The translations under genes were made by a program, and so were the position numbers. 64,000 nucleotides of DNA from an uncultured Lachnospiraceae bacterium (GTDB taxonomy: Bacteria > Bacillota > Clostridia > Lachnospirales > Lachnospiraceae). Positions 51,569 to 60,788 of the stretch are shown one piece after another (positions within the stretch are counted from its first letter, which is position 1; each line of letters starts with the position of its first letter). The notes beneath the pieces were generated by a model. The model did no database searches. It saw nothing but the letters and a program-made list of their open reading frames with translations, and was not told where the DNA came from. The stretch is taken from NCBI GenBank assembly GCA_947053345.1, contig CAMRSM010000004.1:62001-126000 (forward strand), given 5' to 3'.

Positions 51569-52324
51569 TTAAGCCGCATAATCAATATTTTTACCGCGCT
51601 GCCGGATAGCTTCCTGCGCTTCCTTCGCCTTTTTATAAGGGTTTTCTTCCTGCGAAAAGCGGATGGTCGTGTTCGTCGTACCGCCCGAAACATATGTGCG
51701 GCCGCATTCCGGGCAGATTGCCGTATGGATCATAACGGAGGCACTGACCACCTCCCCGCCCTTTTCTGCCGCTTCCTTGTAAGCATTGGAAACATGTTCG
51801 CCCTCATGCGCGCGGACAGCCGCCCCCGCTGCTTCCGGGGAAATGTGTGCCGCCGATTTAAATGAAACATTCTCGTCCGAACCATCCTGATATTTGCGCT
51901 CCTTACAGGTCTGGCATTCTTCCGGCGAAGACTTGCGGCCTGCCTTTTTCTGAGCGTCCGGGTCTTCCGCCTCTGCCGGGGATGTTCCTCCCTGTGCTTC
52001 CTGCCCGGACGGCAGCGGCACGCCTGCCGCATTCAACACCTTTTCCGGCACCGCTCTCCACGGGATACCTGCCCGCAGCGGTACCCCCGCCGCGATCCCA
52101 TCGGCAGTTCCGGCCGGAAACTGTGCCGCTGCGCTTCTGCTGACATCTCCCGCCGTATTCCGGCTGCCATCCCCTGCAAAAATTGCGTCCGCCGATGCGG
52201 ATTCCGGATAAACAACGCTGTCCGCCCCGGAAGATGCCGCAGTACCTGCTGCCTGCGCCGTTCTACCCGTATAATAAGGGTTCATATACATATTATAACC
52301 ATTTACAATTCCTGTAACCGCCAT
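51569..52324 (-). CDS. SprA-related putative metallopeptidase
   Basis: 251 residues from the ATG at 52324, placed 7 bases after AGGAGG (an ATG two codons upstream is too close to that site). The N-terminal 150 residues are low in complexity, rich in Ala/Gly/Ser, as in the SprA-like family. The C-terminal domain contains AVRAHEGEHVSNAY with HEGEH, an HExxH zinc-binding motif, and two pairs of cysteines: CQTC just before, and CPEC (in ICPECGRTYVS) just after. The cysteines could form a zinc ribbon. Substrate and location are not evident; there is no signal peptide. Confidence 0.75.
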   Translation of the reverse strand: MAVTGIVNGYNMYMNPYYTGRTAQAAGTAASSGADSVVYPESASADAIFAGDGSRNTAGDVSRSAAAQFPAGTADGIAAGVPLRAGIPWRAVPEKVLNAAGVPLPSGQEAQGGTSPAEAEDPDAQKKAGRKSSPEECQTCKERKYQDGSDENVSFKSAAHISPEAAGAAVRAHEGEHVSNAYKEAAEKGGEVVSASVMIHTAICPECGRTYVSGGTTNTTIRFSQEENPYKKAKEAQEAIRQRGKNIDYAA

Positions 52325-52578
52325 ATCCATTCCTCCTCTCGGTCTTCATCCCTTTCAAGAAAACACGGATGCATATCCGGTGCGGAAAATGTTTTAACAA
52401 CATTCCCCTACAACATCAAGTTCCGGCATTACACCCAAAAATCGTTCCGCCAATAAAAACCCGTGGAAGCGCTGCAAACATATATTATTTTATTCTTAAT
52501 CATAGCACATTTTGGCATCTGCGTCAAACACTGCAAACCGGATTTGACCAAATTCTTTCCGAATTTTGCATTTTCCTC

Positions 52579-52607
52579 TTGCACTTTGCCCAAAACTATC
52601 TTACAAT
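52579..52607 (+). promoter_or_regulatory. Sigma-A promoter of the YitT-family gene
   Basis: TTGCAC (52579-52584) and TACAAT (52602-52607) are 17 bases apart. The leader to 52704 is about 90 bases. The stretch 52331-52578 shows no other feature or gene. Confidence 0.7.
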
Positions 52608-52703
52608 GTATCCTGCTTCCTGAATTTATCCGGAAATTAACTTAAACGGCGGCTTCCGGGGTAAACAAATATTTTTGGACAATCAAAGAAAGGCAAATTT
52701 TCA

Positions 52704-53582
52704 ATGAAAGAAAAACTCGGCAAAAATGAAATATGGCGTTTTTTGATGGTCGCGGCCGGCACGATCATTTTTTCCAGCGCCATCAACCTTTTCCTCACCC
52801 CGTTAAAGCTTTACAACGGCGGCGCGCTCGGTATCGCACAGCTCACACGTACCATATTGGTTGACCGGCTGCATCTGATCAATTCACCGAACATCGACAT
52901 CTCGGGTATTGTATATTTCATCCTCAATGTTCCACTGTTCCTGCTTGCCTACAAGGGGGTCAGCCGGCTTTTTTTCTTTAAGACCGCTATGTCCGTGCTG
53001 CTCACGACATTCATCGTGACGGTCATCCCGGTGCCGGATCCTCTCCTCATCGATGAACCGCTGACTTCCTGCATCATCGGCGGACTTATGTACGGTGTGG
53101 GAGTGGGGCTTTGCCTGTACGCGGGTGGTTCCGGCGGCGGCATTGATATTCTCGGCATTTATTTCAGCAAACGCTACCGCAATTTCAGCGTCGGCAAAGT
53201 CAATATCCTGATCAACGGCGTGATTTATCTGATCTGTGCACTTATGTTTGACCTGCAGACCGCAGTGTACTGTATCATCTACGCCGCGCTCTCCTCCTTT
53301 GCGGTTGACCGTGCGCACTCACAGAATATTATGATACAGGTGACGATCTTTACAAAGAAAAGCGGTGTAGCCGATGCGATCATGAAAGAAATTTACCGCG
53401 GCGTGACGGAATGGAAAGGTGACGGTGCCTACACGCACGAATCGACCAATATTTTAGTCACAGCAGTTTCCAAATACGAGATTAATCTTGTGCGCCGCAC
53501 GGTGCAGGAAATTGACCCGAACGCATTCATTATTTATAATAAGATTTTGAACATTGACGGGAATTATTTAAAGAAGCTGTAA
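52704..53582 (+). CDS. YitT-family membrane protein (DUF161 plus DUF2179)
   Basis: 292 residues. About six hydrophobic helices in the first 200 residues, with NGGALGIAQLTRTI and GVGVGLCLYAGGSGGGIDI, the two glycine-rich YitT/DUF161 repeats. The C-terminal 90 residues are the cytoplasmic DUF2179 domain (VTIFTKKSGVADAIMKEI, NILVTAVSKYEINLVRR). The role is unknown, although some members affect transport. The gene has its own promoter and terminator and is monocistronic. ATG at 52704 follows AAAGG with a long spacer. Confidence 0.9.
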   Translation: MKEKLGKNEIWRFLMVAAGTIIFSSAINLFLTPLKLYNGGALGIAQLTRTILVDRLHLINSPNIDISGIVYFILNVPLFLLAYKGVSRLFFFKTAMSVLLTTFIVTVIPVPDPLLIDEPLTSCIIGGLMYGVGVGLCLYAGGSGGGIDILGIYFSKRYRNFSVGKVNILINGVIYLICALMFDLQTAVYCIIYAALSSFAVDRAHSQNIMIQVTIFTKKSGVADAIMKEIYRGVTEWKGDGAYTHESTNILVTAVSKYEINLVRRTVQEIDPNAFIIYNKILNIDGNYLKKL

Positions 53583-53615
53583 GGCTGAGGATACAAAGAA
53601 GCATCCATATCATTA

Positions 53616-53691
53616 GAATAACCCCTTCCATACGCAGGAACACGCGAACGCAAAGCCTGAAATACGTATGTGAGGGGGTATTCTTTTTTTA
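53616..53691 (+). terminator. Terminator of the YitT-family gene
   Basis: AGAAT-AACCCCTT (from 53616) pairs with AGGGGGTATTCT (ending 53685), with an inner ATACG/CGTAT pairing. A run of seven T residues follows (53685-53691). The minus-strand kinase gene ends 41 bases further on. Confidence 0.8.
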
Positions 53692-53731
53692 TACGGCGGA
53701 TCAAATAGACTGCCATGCCCCCCGCCGCTAT

Positions 53732-55033
53732 TTATCGTTCCGGTGCTTTTTTACAAGAAACCACAACCGTTACCCTTCCACCGCACACTTCGCCGCCCAC
53801 ATCCTTGGCATTTCCGATTGTGAGCATACCCCCGCATTTCCCGCAGAGAATGCTGCAAATATACAACCCCAGCCCAAAATGTGTCTTGTCGGGTTCTTTC
53901 TCATCACGGAAAAACGGTTCGGCGGCACAGCGCAGCGCCTCGCCGCTAAAACCTTTTCCGTCATCTTTTACCACAAAGACAAACATCCCCTTCTCCACGG
54001 CACATCTTACAGAGACACATTCCTGTGCATAACGGCATGCGTTGGAAACAAGATTCTCATAAATCTGGAGCACCAGTTCGACATCAAAGTAAAAATTACC
54101 CTCCCCCTGCCAGGACAGCACAAACCGCTTCCCACCGCATAGCAGCTCCCCTGTCTGACGGAAGCTGTTTTCAACCTGCTGTGCTGGAACCAAGGCAGGA
54201 CTTGGCACAATATCCCCAAGCTTCTGCACCGAATTCATCGTCTGTGTATAATGCTCCAGCCGGACGATCTGACTGCTCATCATACCGAGCACTTCTAGTA
54301 ACTTTTCCTCTGGCACATTCCCACCCGGTACGTACTTTTCCAGAAAATCCGCGTAGCCGCGCAGGACGGTCAGCGGTGTGCGAAGGTCATGCGAAAACGC
54401 GGCATTTAAACGCTTCCGCTCCTCAAGGGAGCGCCAGAGCTGCCGGTTGCTGTCATACAAGGCCAGGCGCATCTCATCAAACGCGCGGCATAGTATGCCA
54501 AACTCATTCGGCTTGTTGTATTCCAGACGGAAATCCAGCTGGTTATCCGCAATCCGCCTTGAAGCATCCAAAAGCAGCCTGATCGGCTCTTTCAACTCGC
54601 GGTTATAAAACAATTTGCCTGTCAGGTATACGCTGAACAAAATCCATGCCGGAATCATGAAAAACTGAAGCAATGTAATAATATCATAAGCCGCATTACT
54701 ACCTTCATAACTGCCGGGGCTTTTTGTATGATCGTAATATATCACTCCGGGTTCTATATACCAATATTCATATCCCTCATCCCATTCATTTTCGGCGTTG
54801 TGCTGGTAGGTCCAATGATCCTGCAGATAATTCGTCAGGTTACCGATCACAATCGAACCTGTAAACCCCAAAACGATACAGACCGGAAGATATAGCCCAA
54901 AGCGCCATTTCAATTGCGCGGAATTATCGTGTATGTTTTTTTTTAATTTCTGCCAGCGGGAATATTTATTTTTTCCCCGCTTTTTCCGGCGGAAGATCCC
55001 TCTTCCTTTTTCTTCTTTTTTGATTTTTTTCAT
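53732..55033 (-). CDS. Sensor histidine kinase
   Basis: 433 residues. A basic cytoplasmic start is followed by two membrane helices (LYLPVCIVLGFTGSIVIG and FFMIPAWILFSVYL) around a roughly 60-residue extracellular loop rich in Tyr, Asp and Glu (NEWDEGYEYWYI). A HAMP-like segment follows, then HisKA with SHDLRTPL (His215), N-box NLVSNACRYA, G1 DDGKGF and G2 GLGLYI. It should phosphorylate the response regulator encoded 38 bases upstream on the same strand. The acidic, aromatic loop may bind cations or cationic peptides, but that is inference. Confidence 0.93.
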   Translation of the reverse strand: MKKIKKEEKGRGIFRRKKRGKNKYSRWQKLKKNIHDNSAQLKWRFGLYLPVCIVLGFTGSIVIGNLTNYLQDHWTYQHNAENEWDEGYEYWYIEPGVIYYDHTKSPGSYEGSNAAYDIITLLQFFMIPAWILFSVYLTGKLFYNRELKEPIRLLLDASRRIADNQLDFRLEYNKPNEFGILCRAFDEMRLALYDSNRQLWRSLEERKRLNAAFSHDLRTPLTVLRGYADFLEKYVPGGNVPEEKLLEVLGMMSSQIVRLEHYTQTMNSVQKLGDIVPSPALVPAQQVENSFRQTGELLCGGKRFVLSWQGEGNFYFDVELVLQIYENLVSNACRYAQECVSVRCAVEKGMFVFVVKDDGKGFSGEALRCAAEPFFRDEKEPDKTHFGLGLYICSILCGKCGGMLTIGNAKDVGGEVCGGRVTVVVSCKKAPER

Positions 55034-55071
55034 CTTTATGATTTTCTCCTGCCCGTTTTACATGGCATCCC

Positions 55072-55743
55072 TTATTTTACCCATTTATACCCCATGCCCC
55101 ACACCGTCTCCAGATGGTATCCCTCCTGGCACGCGGAAAGCTTCGCCCGGATCCTGCGCACATGCTCCGCGATCACCATGCTGTCACCTTCCGCGTCGTA
55201 GCCCCATATTTTCTCATATATCCGTTCTTTGTCAAACACTTGTCCGCAGTTTAATGAAAGCAGCTCAAGGATCTGAAACTCCTTTTTGGCAAATTCAATG
55301 TTTTCCCCATCCACCGCAACGGCCTTCGCAGAATAATCAATCGTCAGGCGGCCAAAAAAACGCACATTTTTCTGCGCCTCCCCGCGGTGATCCCTGCGGA
55401 TATGTGCCGCCACCCGAGCACCCAGCTCATCAATCGAAAAGGGTTTTAACATATAATCATCCCCGCCCGCCGCAAAGCCCGCAATCTTATCGCTATCCTC
55501 GATCCGCGCCGTCAGAAATAAAATCGGGCAGGAGACATAATCCCTTACTTGTCTGCAAACACTCAAACCGTCCCCGTCCGGCATATTGACATCCAGCAGG
55601 ATCATATCCGGGTTTTTCTTCATATTTTCCACGGCTTCCCTGCCGTTTTTCGCCGTTATCACCTCGTACCCGTTGATCTCAAAATAATCCTTCAGCAGGC
55701 TGAGCACATCCGGCTCATCGTCCGCAACCAATATTTTATACAT
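55072..55743 (-). CDS. OmpR-family response regulator
   Basis: 223 residues from the ATG at 55743. Receiver domain: VADDEPDV, phospho-acceptor Asp51 in ILLDVNMPDGDG, LFLTARIED, and LKPFSIDEL with the conserved Lys. The C-terminal winged helix has FAKKEFQILELLSLN and VRRIRAKLS, and ends VWGMGYKWVK. The longer frame upstream (40 residues) is not typical of a receiver and lacks good support. The binding site is weak. TATAAT lies at 55883-55888 upstream. It forms an operon with the kinase and probably controls nearby or autologous genes. Confidence 0.93.
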   Translation of the reverse strand: MYKILVADDEPDVLSLLKDYFEINGYEVITAKNGREAVENMKKNPDMILLDVNMPDGDGLSVCRQVRDYVSCPILFLTARIEDSDKIAGFAAGGDDYMLKPFSIDELGARVAAHIRRDHRGEAQKNVRFFGRLTIDYSAKAVAVDGENIEFAKKEFQILELLSLNCGQVFDKERIYEKIWGYDAEGDSMVIAEHVRRIRAKLSACQEGYHLETVWGMGYKWVK

Positions 55744-55984
55744 GGGAATCACTTCCATTTCCTGATAATTTTTTAGAAAGACGCATGTAAATCCCGTCTT
55801 AACACCGAACACTCGCTGCCAGGGGGAAATTTCCTTTGCAAACTCCGTATGCCACCTAGACATCCATCCGCCGCATAACTGTATTATATGTTCTATTTAT
55901 CAATATTTTATCAACCACACCCGTTTTCTAAATAAAACAGGGTGTGGGAAGATCCAGCTCCGGATGCCAACACATAAAATAAAC

Positions 55985-56011
55985 TGCCGCGGAACACAAA
56001 GTCCCACGGCA
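55985..56011 (-). terminator. Terminator after spmB
   Basis: TGCCGCGG (55985-55992) pairs with CCACGGCA (56004-56011). On the minus strand it follows the spmB stop by about 49 bases and is followed by GTTTATTTTAT. A second short palindrome (55915-55922 with 55940-55947) lies further on, next to the response-regulator promoter. The gap 55744-56059 contains no gene. Confidence 0.6.
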
Positions 56012-56059
56012 CAGGATCCGCCCAAGTATATGATTCCCTGAAAGAACCCGATCATTCTG

Positions 56060-56581
56060 TTACCACGCCGCTAACATAACGCTTGCCGCCAGTCCTGACA
56101 CAGTTGCAAGCAGCGCACCCGGCAATGTCCAGCGGGTTTTGTTAACCTTTGCTGTCATATAATATACCGAAAGCGTATAAAAGATCGTCTCCGTGCATGA
56201 CATGGAAATCGAGGCAATACGCCCGATCAGCGAATCTGTCCCGTATTTCTGGTAGATATCCAGCAAAAGTCCGGTCGCCGCGGAAGAAGAAAACATTTTA
56301 ACGACGGACAGCGGGATAAGTTCGACGGGAAAGTGTAAAAGCTTTGCCGCGGGCTGCAGCAAATTCCCCAAAGCATCAAGCGCCCCGGAAGCCCGCAGGA
56401 TCCCCACCCCCATCATCAGACCCACAAGTGTGGGCAGAATAGAAACCACGGTCGAGAGCCCTTTCTTTGCCCCTTTCACAAACTCATCGTAAACATTGAC
56501 TTTCATTAACAGCCCAAAACCGATAATATAAAAAAACAGCAGCGGCATGATGTAATCGGATAGATAAACAAGAAATCCCAT
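56060..56581 (-). CDS. spmB: Spore maturation protein B
   Basis: 173 residues, the normal size of SpmB. Hydrophobic helices and the family motifs ILPTLVGLMMGVGILRASGA, FPVELIPLSVVKMFSSSAATG and SMSCTETIFYTLSVY are present. SpmA and SpmB are membrane proteins needed for full dehydration of the spore core in Bacillus and Clostridia. Normally spmA lies directly upstream; here the upstream gene on this strand is a NADAR protein 40 bases away, so spmA is not in the expected place. This gene supports a spore-forming organism. Confidence 0.93.
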   Translation of the reverse strand: MGFLVYLSDYIMPLLFFYIIGFGLLMKVNVYDEFVKGAKKGLSTVVSILPTLVGLMMGVGILRASGALDALGNLLQPAAKLLHFPVELIPLSVVKMFSSSAATGLLLDIYQKYGTDSLIGRIASISMSCTETIFYTLSVYYMTAKVNKTRWTLPGALLATVSGLAASVMLAAW

Positions 56582-56621
56582 AATGTCCCCCGCGCGGGCG
56601 TATTCTCATTTATGGATATGC

Positions 56622-57278
56622 TTACCCTGCCGGATTTATGAAGACAATTTTTTTGAACTGCTCCTTACTTTTCAACGCTTCCCCGAGCATTCCCTTCCGT
56701 TTTAATGAAACAAATATGGCGGCTGCCTCCGCCTGGCAATTCAGGGATTTCTGCGGGTTGAACGCGATATCCGTAAACGCATCGTACTCCATCAGTCTGG
56801 CGGCCAGATCATCGTGCAGATATAGCACATTGATATATAACCAATCATAAAAATAAGTCTTTGGCTCCGTTTCAAATGCTTCCCCATTTAGAAGGAACCC
56901 GACCAATGCACCGCTGTTTTTCAGACGTTCATCTTTTTTCGCGGCTTTTGAGGATACTTCCAGCAGATCCACATACGGACCGCCATGTTCAAATACCTTG
57001 CCCGCCTGGAACAGCGATTCCACCGAATACTCTTTTCCATTTCCCGCCCGAACCGTCAAATGAAAAGCACTCAGCGCTATCCCCAGATCATTTTCGGATT
57101 TGCTGGATATCTCCAGAACTTTTTTTTCACTATTTTCCTTCCGATAAGCCTGATGTAAGCTGTTGATACATCTTCTTTGTTGTTTGTCCGAAAAGCCGCT
57201 GAAAAATTCAAACTCAACATTTTTCCGGACGCAAAAGCGGTCATCCACCGCCGCTTCAAATACAGGCCTGATTGCCAT
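56622..57278 (-). CDS. NADAR-family protein (DarT1-associated antitoxin type), no DarT nearby
   Basis: 218 residues from the ATG at 57278 behind AGGGGGG; a 19-residue extension upstream lacks a site. The pattern matches the NADAR proteins related to DarT1-associated antitoxins: VEFEFFSGFSDKQQRRCI, KKVLEISSKSENDLGIALSA, EHGGPYVDLLEVSSKAAKKD, EPKTYFYDWLYINVL and YDAFTDIAFNPQKSLNCQA. NADAR antitoxins remove ADP-ribose from guanine bases placed on DNA by DarT1. No DarT-like (DUF4433) gene is visible in the window, so this is an orphan copy or acts on another ADP-ribosylation system. Confidence 0.85.
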   Translation of the reverse strand: MAIRPVFEAAVDDRFCVRKNVEFEFFSGFSDKQQRRCINSLHQAYRKENSEKKVLEISSKSENDLGIALSAFHLTVRAGNGKEYSVESLFQAGKVFEHGGPYVDLLEVSSKAAKKDERLKNSGALVGFLLNGEAFETEPKTYFYDWLYINVLYLHDDLAARLMEYDAFTDIAFNPQKSLNCQAEAAAIFVSLKRKGMLGEALKSKEQFKKIVFINPAG

Positions 57279-57401
57279 ATGCTGCCCCCCTGTCCCATAA
57301 TATCCCGTTCCCTGTTTTATATCCGACCCCGGCACTGCCCCTCACCCGCACAAACAATAGGCGGAACACTTTGCAGATCAACCGCCCAGCCCGTTCCGTT
57401 T

Positions 57402-59387
57402 TCACACCTCTGCCCTCAAAAACCGCACCGCTACCCCCGGACGCAGTTGTGCGAGTTTCGGGATATCCGCTTCTGCCACCGTGCCGAATTTTGCGTACCC
57501 GCCTGCCACCGGGCGGTCAGAAAGCATGATAATCGGCTTGCCTGCCGGAGAAATCTGCACCGCGCCGAACGCAATGCCGTCCGGGACGATCTCCACCCCC
57601 GACACCGACATCACGCGCGTGCCGTCCAGCTGGTATCCCGTGCGGTCACAGTTTCCGGTCAGGCGGTACACCTCACTGAAAAATACCTGCTCTCCCGTCA
57701 CCGTAAAATATTCTTTCTGCGGTCCTTGGATCACGCGCAGCGTGACGACATCCTGCGCCCCCGCCGCAACTGCTGCCAAAGACGCTTCCCGCAGATCATC
57801 AAAAAATTTCACTTCCTGCGGTTCTAAATCATTTGCTTTTACCTGCGGAACCATTTCCCGCATCTTCTCGTTCTGCATCATTTTCACGGCTCCTGCAAAA
57901 AGCATGTCCCCTGCCATTAACTTCCGTCCCTGATACCCACCAATACCGCTTGTTATATGTGTGGAGCGGCTCCCCAAAAACAGCGGCACATCAATCCCAC
58001 CCAACACCGCCAGATATGCGCGGCATCCGCATTTGGCCGTCCCGAGCGCGACCACGTCGCCGCGCCGCAGACAAACCGCCTCATTCATCGGCATAGGCTG
58101 CTCATTTTTAAGCGGTCCGACATCCGCCCCGGTCACGGCAATGACCATATCCTCCCGCACCACAAAGGACGGCCCAAGCATCGTGCACTCCAACACCGCC
58201 GCACCGTCCGCATTCCCGACCAGCGCGTTCGCGTACGCGTAGGAGGCGCGGTCCATCACACCGCTGACAGAAAATCCATATTTCTGGTATCCAACCCTTC
58301 CGTAATCCTGTACGGTCGTAAGCATTCCCGGTGTCAGGATCTCAAACTGCCCGCGCTTTAAAACGTCTGGCTCCACCGCTGCTTTTTTCTGTCTGCGCGG
58401 GGATTTTCCGCGGGTCGATGAATTTTCATTTTTATGATTATTCTCCCTGGGATGGTTACCTTTTTCCGGGAAAGTACCGTGAGCCGCAGCGTTCGTGTTC
58501 TGCCCGCTCTTTCCGAACCCCTCCTTCCCGGCAGATGGTATGGACATCGCGGTTCCCGGGATCTTTTCTGTCCCCCCGCGCAAAACAGATGTTAGTGATA
58601 ACCCCATATCCACCACTGTGCGATTCCCCTGCGCCAACCCGGCATCCCTGCCGTCCGCTTCCACGCCGTTTTTTGTCACACGGCACTTGTATTCGCCAAG
58701 TTCAACCATGCGCCGGATATCATAATACTCAAACGAAGAAACCGGCACAAAACGCAGGTATTCGCCCGCCTCATACAAAATCGGGCGTTCCCGCCGACTG
58801 TCATAAACGGAAACCGGGGTTGCGCCGATAACCCACCAACCGCCATGCGCTTCCATCGGAAAAATTCCCGCCTGCTCCCCGCGGATGCAGACAGCACCAG
58901 CCGGAATCTTCCCATTCCCCCGCTCCGGCTTTGGCAGGATGAGCTTTTCCGCCAATCCCCCAAGATGCGGAAACCCCGGCAGAAAACCAAACATATAAAC
59001 GCGGTAATCCCTACCGGAATGCAATCCGGTCAGCTCATCGCCCGAAATCCCTGCACATGCCGCCACCGATTGGAAATCTGCACCAAAACGCGCGCCGTAG
59101 CACACCGGGATCTCAATTACTGTCCGTTCCTCCCCCGTCTTCTCAGACAGTTTTTTGCAGCGCTCAAATAAAAGTCCCGCAAGCCGTTCCCTCGCAACCT
59201 GCTCCGGGTCAAAACATACCAAAATCGAGCGGAACGACGGAACCATGTCCACCACGCCCGCAACCGGCTCGCTGATCAGGCTCTCCGCAAGCACCCCGAC
59301 CTTGTGGTTAACCTTTTCGTGGATGGTCTTCCCAAACTCCACGACCAACGCCGCATCACCCGCTGTAAGAAATCTTACCTCATCCAT
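57402..59387 (-). CDS. pxpBC: Fused 5-oxoprolinase subunits B and C
   Basis: 661 residues from the ATG at 59387 behind AAGGGGG. Residues 1-245 form PxpB (KipI-type): FLTAGDAALVVEFG, PVCYGARFGADF, and GFLPGFPHLGGL. Residues about 355-661 form PxpC (KipA-type): ILTPGMLTTVQDYGRVGYQK, GVMDRASYAYANALVGN, VLGGIDVPLFLGSRST and GYQLDGTRVMSV. A long linker (about 245-355) rich in Asn, Gly and Lys joins them. Together with PxpA the subunits hydrolyse 5-oxoproline using ATP. PxpA is not adjacent in this window. Confidence 0.92.
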   Translation of the reverse strand: MDEVRFLTAGDAALVVEFGKTIHEKVNHKVGVLAESLISEPVAGVVDMVPSFRSILVCFDPEQVARERLAGLLFERCKKLSEKTGEERTVIEIPVCYGARFGADFQSVAACAGISGDELTGLHSGRDYRVYMFGFLPGFPHLGGLAEKLILPKPERGNGKIPAGAVCIRGEQAGIFPMEAHGGWWVIGATPVSVYDSRRERPILYEAGEYLRFVPVSSFEYYDIRRMVELGEYKCRVTKNGVEADGRDAGLAQGNRTVVDMGLSLTSVLRGGTEKIPGTAMSIPSAGKEGFGKSGQNTNAAAHGTFPEKGNHPRENNHKNENSSTRGKSPRRQKKAAVEPDVLKRGQFEILTPGMLTTVQDYGRVGYQKYGFSVSGVMDRASYAYANALVGNADGAAVLECTMLGPSFVVREDMVIAVTGADVGPLKNEQPMPMNEAVCLRRGDVVALGTAKCGCRAYLAVLGGIDVPLFLGSRSTHITSGIGGYQGRKLMAGDMLFAGAVKMMQNEKMREMVPQVKANDLEPQEVKFFDDLREASLAAVAAGAQDVVTLRVIQGPQKEYFTVTGEQVFFSEVYRLTGNCDRTGYQLDGTRVMSVSGVEIVPDGIAFGAVQISPAGKPIIMLSDRPVAGGYAKFGTVAEADIPKLAQLRPGVAVRFLRAEV

Positions 59388-59513
59388 CGTCCGTTCCCCC
59401 TTCTTTTCTGTGGCTTCATGCCCCGCCCCGCATCCGTTCCTCCGGCTCCGGCCAAGTTCCTGCACCCCTGCTTTTCGGACAGCCGCCTTATAAGCCCGCG
59501 CCGTCCCATATAC

Positions 59514-60335
59514 TCAATTTTCCATCAGGCCGCGCAGAAACTTTAAGCTGCCGTTCAGTTTGTCTGTATCCACCGACCCGTCCTCCCGCACCGACGTGGA
59601 CTCGATCGTCACGCTTCCCTGATACCCCATCTTCCTAAGATGCGTAAAAAAAGCCGCGTACTCAATCCCGCCCTCGCCCGGGTGCAGGCTGCGCAGTTTC
59701 CCCCACTCCTTATAGCCGCCCGCGTAATCGCTGATATGTACATGCTGCACCGCTCCTTCCCAGAGCCAATTATAATTCTGCGTGCACGCTTCGCAAAGCT
59801 CCTCATGAAACTGCGCAAATTTCACGTCAAATGTAAACGAGATGTCCGGATACCTCTCATGCAGCCTCGTTAAATGCTTCAACGGATTCTCCCGGTTGCA
59901 GACAACATTCTCCACCGTCAGCAAAAGCCCGTACTGCCCCGCAATATCATTCATGACGGCATATTGCGCGATATTATTCTCAATATCCCTGTCGGACGGT
60001 TCCCCATCCCAGAGGTGGAACACCAGCTTTTTTGCGCCGATGCGGGCTGCTACCTGACAGTTGATCTCAAACAGGCGCGCGGCCTCCGCAAGATCCCCCT
60101 CCTCATTGCGGCTGATGGCCGTACCCACCCGCTTTTCCACGTGGAAAACCGGAAAAGGAAGCCCCATTTCTGCCACCTCCCGCGCCACGCGCTCCCACTC
60201 ATTATACCACGCGCTGTACATCATGAACTCAAAACCGTCACAGGCAAGCACCTCCGAAAGCCCTTTCAAAAGACCGTAATCCCTGCCGTTCCTGCTTGTG
60301 ATCAACGCACCTGTCGAACATAATAAAGATTCCAC
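59514..60335 (-). CDS. TIM-barrel sugar phosphate isomerase/epimerase-like protein
   Basis: 273 residues with a GTG start at 60335, set by AGGAGGGGGAACAGA; an ATG 10 codons upstream precedes this site. AP-endonuclease-2-like barrel landmarks: DGFEFMMYSAWY, FPVFHVEKRVG, KLVFHLWDGEPSD, LLTVENVVCN (metal-binding Glu), DISFTFDVKFAQ (Asp), VQHVHISDY (His) and GYQGSVTIESTSV (Glu). Such enzymes isomerise sugars or sugar phosphates. Substrate not evident. It precedes the oxoprolinase gene by 126 bases on the same strand. Confidence 0.85.
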   Translation of the reverse strand: MESLLCSTGALITSRNGRDYGLLKGLSEVLACDGFEFMMYSAWYNEWERVAREVAEMGLPFPVFHVEKRVGTAISRNEEGDLAEAARLFEINCQVAARIGAKKLVFHLWDGEPSDRDIENNIAQYAVMNDIAGQYGLLLTVENVVCNRENPLKHLTRLHERYPDISFTFDVKFAQFHEELCEACTQNYNWLWEGAVQHVHISDYAGGYKEWGKLRSLHPGEGGIEYAAFFTHLRKMGYQGSVTIESTSVREDGSVDTDKLNGSLKFLRGLMEN

Positions 60336-60492
60336 TCTGTTCCCCCTCCTTCGTATATATATCATTTGCTATTTAGAAATTCTTTCCTAAATAATCATAT
60401 AACAAAGAAGGTAAAATGGCAATATTAAGTATACAGAGAAAGTAAGTTTCTATTTCATGGTATGGAAAATAAGACCTTACGCCATTTTTTAT

Positions 60493-60521
60493 TTGCATTA
60501 CCCTTCTGTCTCTGCTATACT
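60493..60521 (+). promoter_or_regulatory. Sigma-A promoter of the PIN/NYN-like gene
   Basis: TTGCAT (60493-60498) and TATACT (60516-60521) are separated by exactly 17 bases. The region between 60366 and 60492, back to the divergent isomerase gene, shows no other feature. Confidence 0.8.
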
Positions 60522-60788
60522 ATTCGCATCCGGTGCCGTAACAACAAACGAACCTGCCCGGTTCTTGGACTACGCAACAGTTATCATAGACGGGCAAAGC
60601 AAACGTACCGGTCCGGCAGTTCTTAATCTGCCGGACATAAATGGGGACGTATGCTTACAACATAAACAAACGTGCATATAACAATACCACAGTTGCGGGC
60701 TATCACGGAAAATTCCTGTCCGCCCGGGTAATGCCGGGATGTATGACAAAGTTTTCCCATCGTGCGCCGCAGCGGAATGAGAGAAATT
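60522..60788 (+). other. Long untranslated leader with a hairpin
   Basis: The leader is about 260 bases, long for a single gene. GTCCGGCAG (60611-60619) pairs with CTGCCGGAC (60628-60636), without a T-run behind it, so it is not a terminator. Short frames within it have no binding site. It may hold a regulatory RNA structure, but I could not match it to a known riboswitch class. Confidence 0.45.

Noticed and set aside
60522..60788. c-di-GMP or other known riboswitch in the long leader
   Set aside because: Some purine-rich motifs looked similar, but the core consensus is not present.
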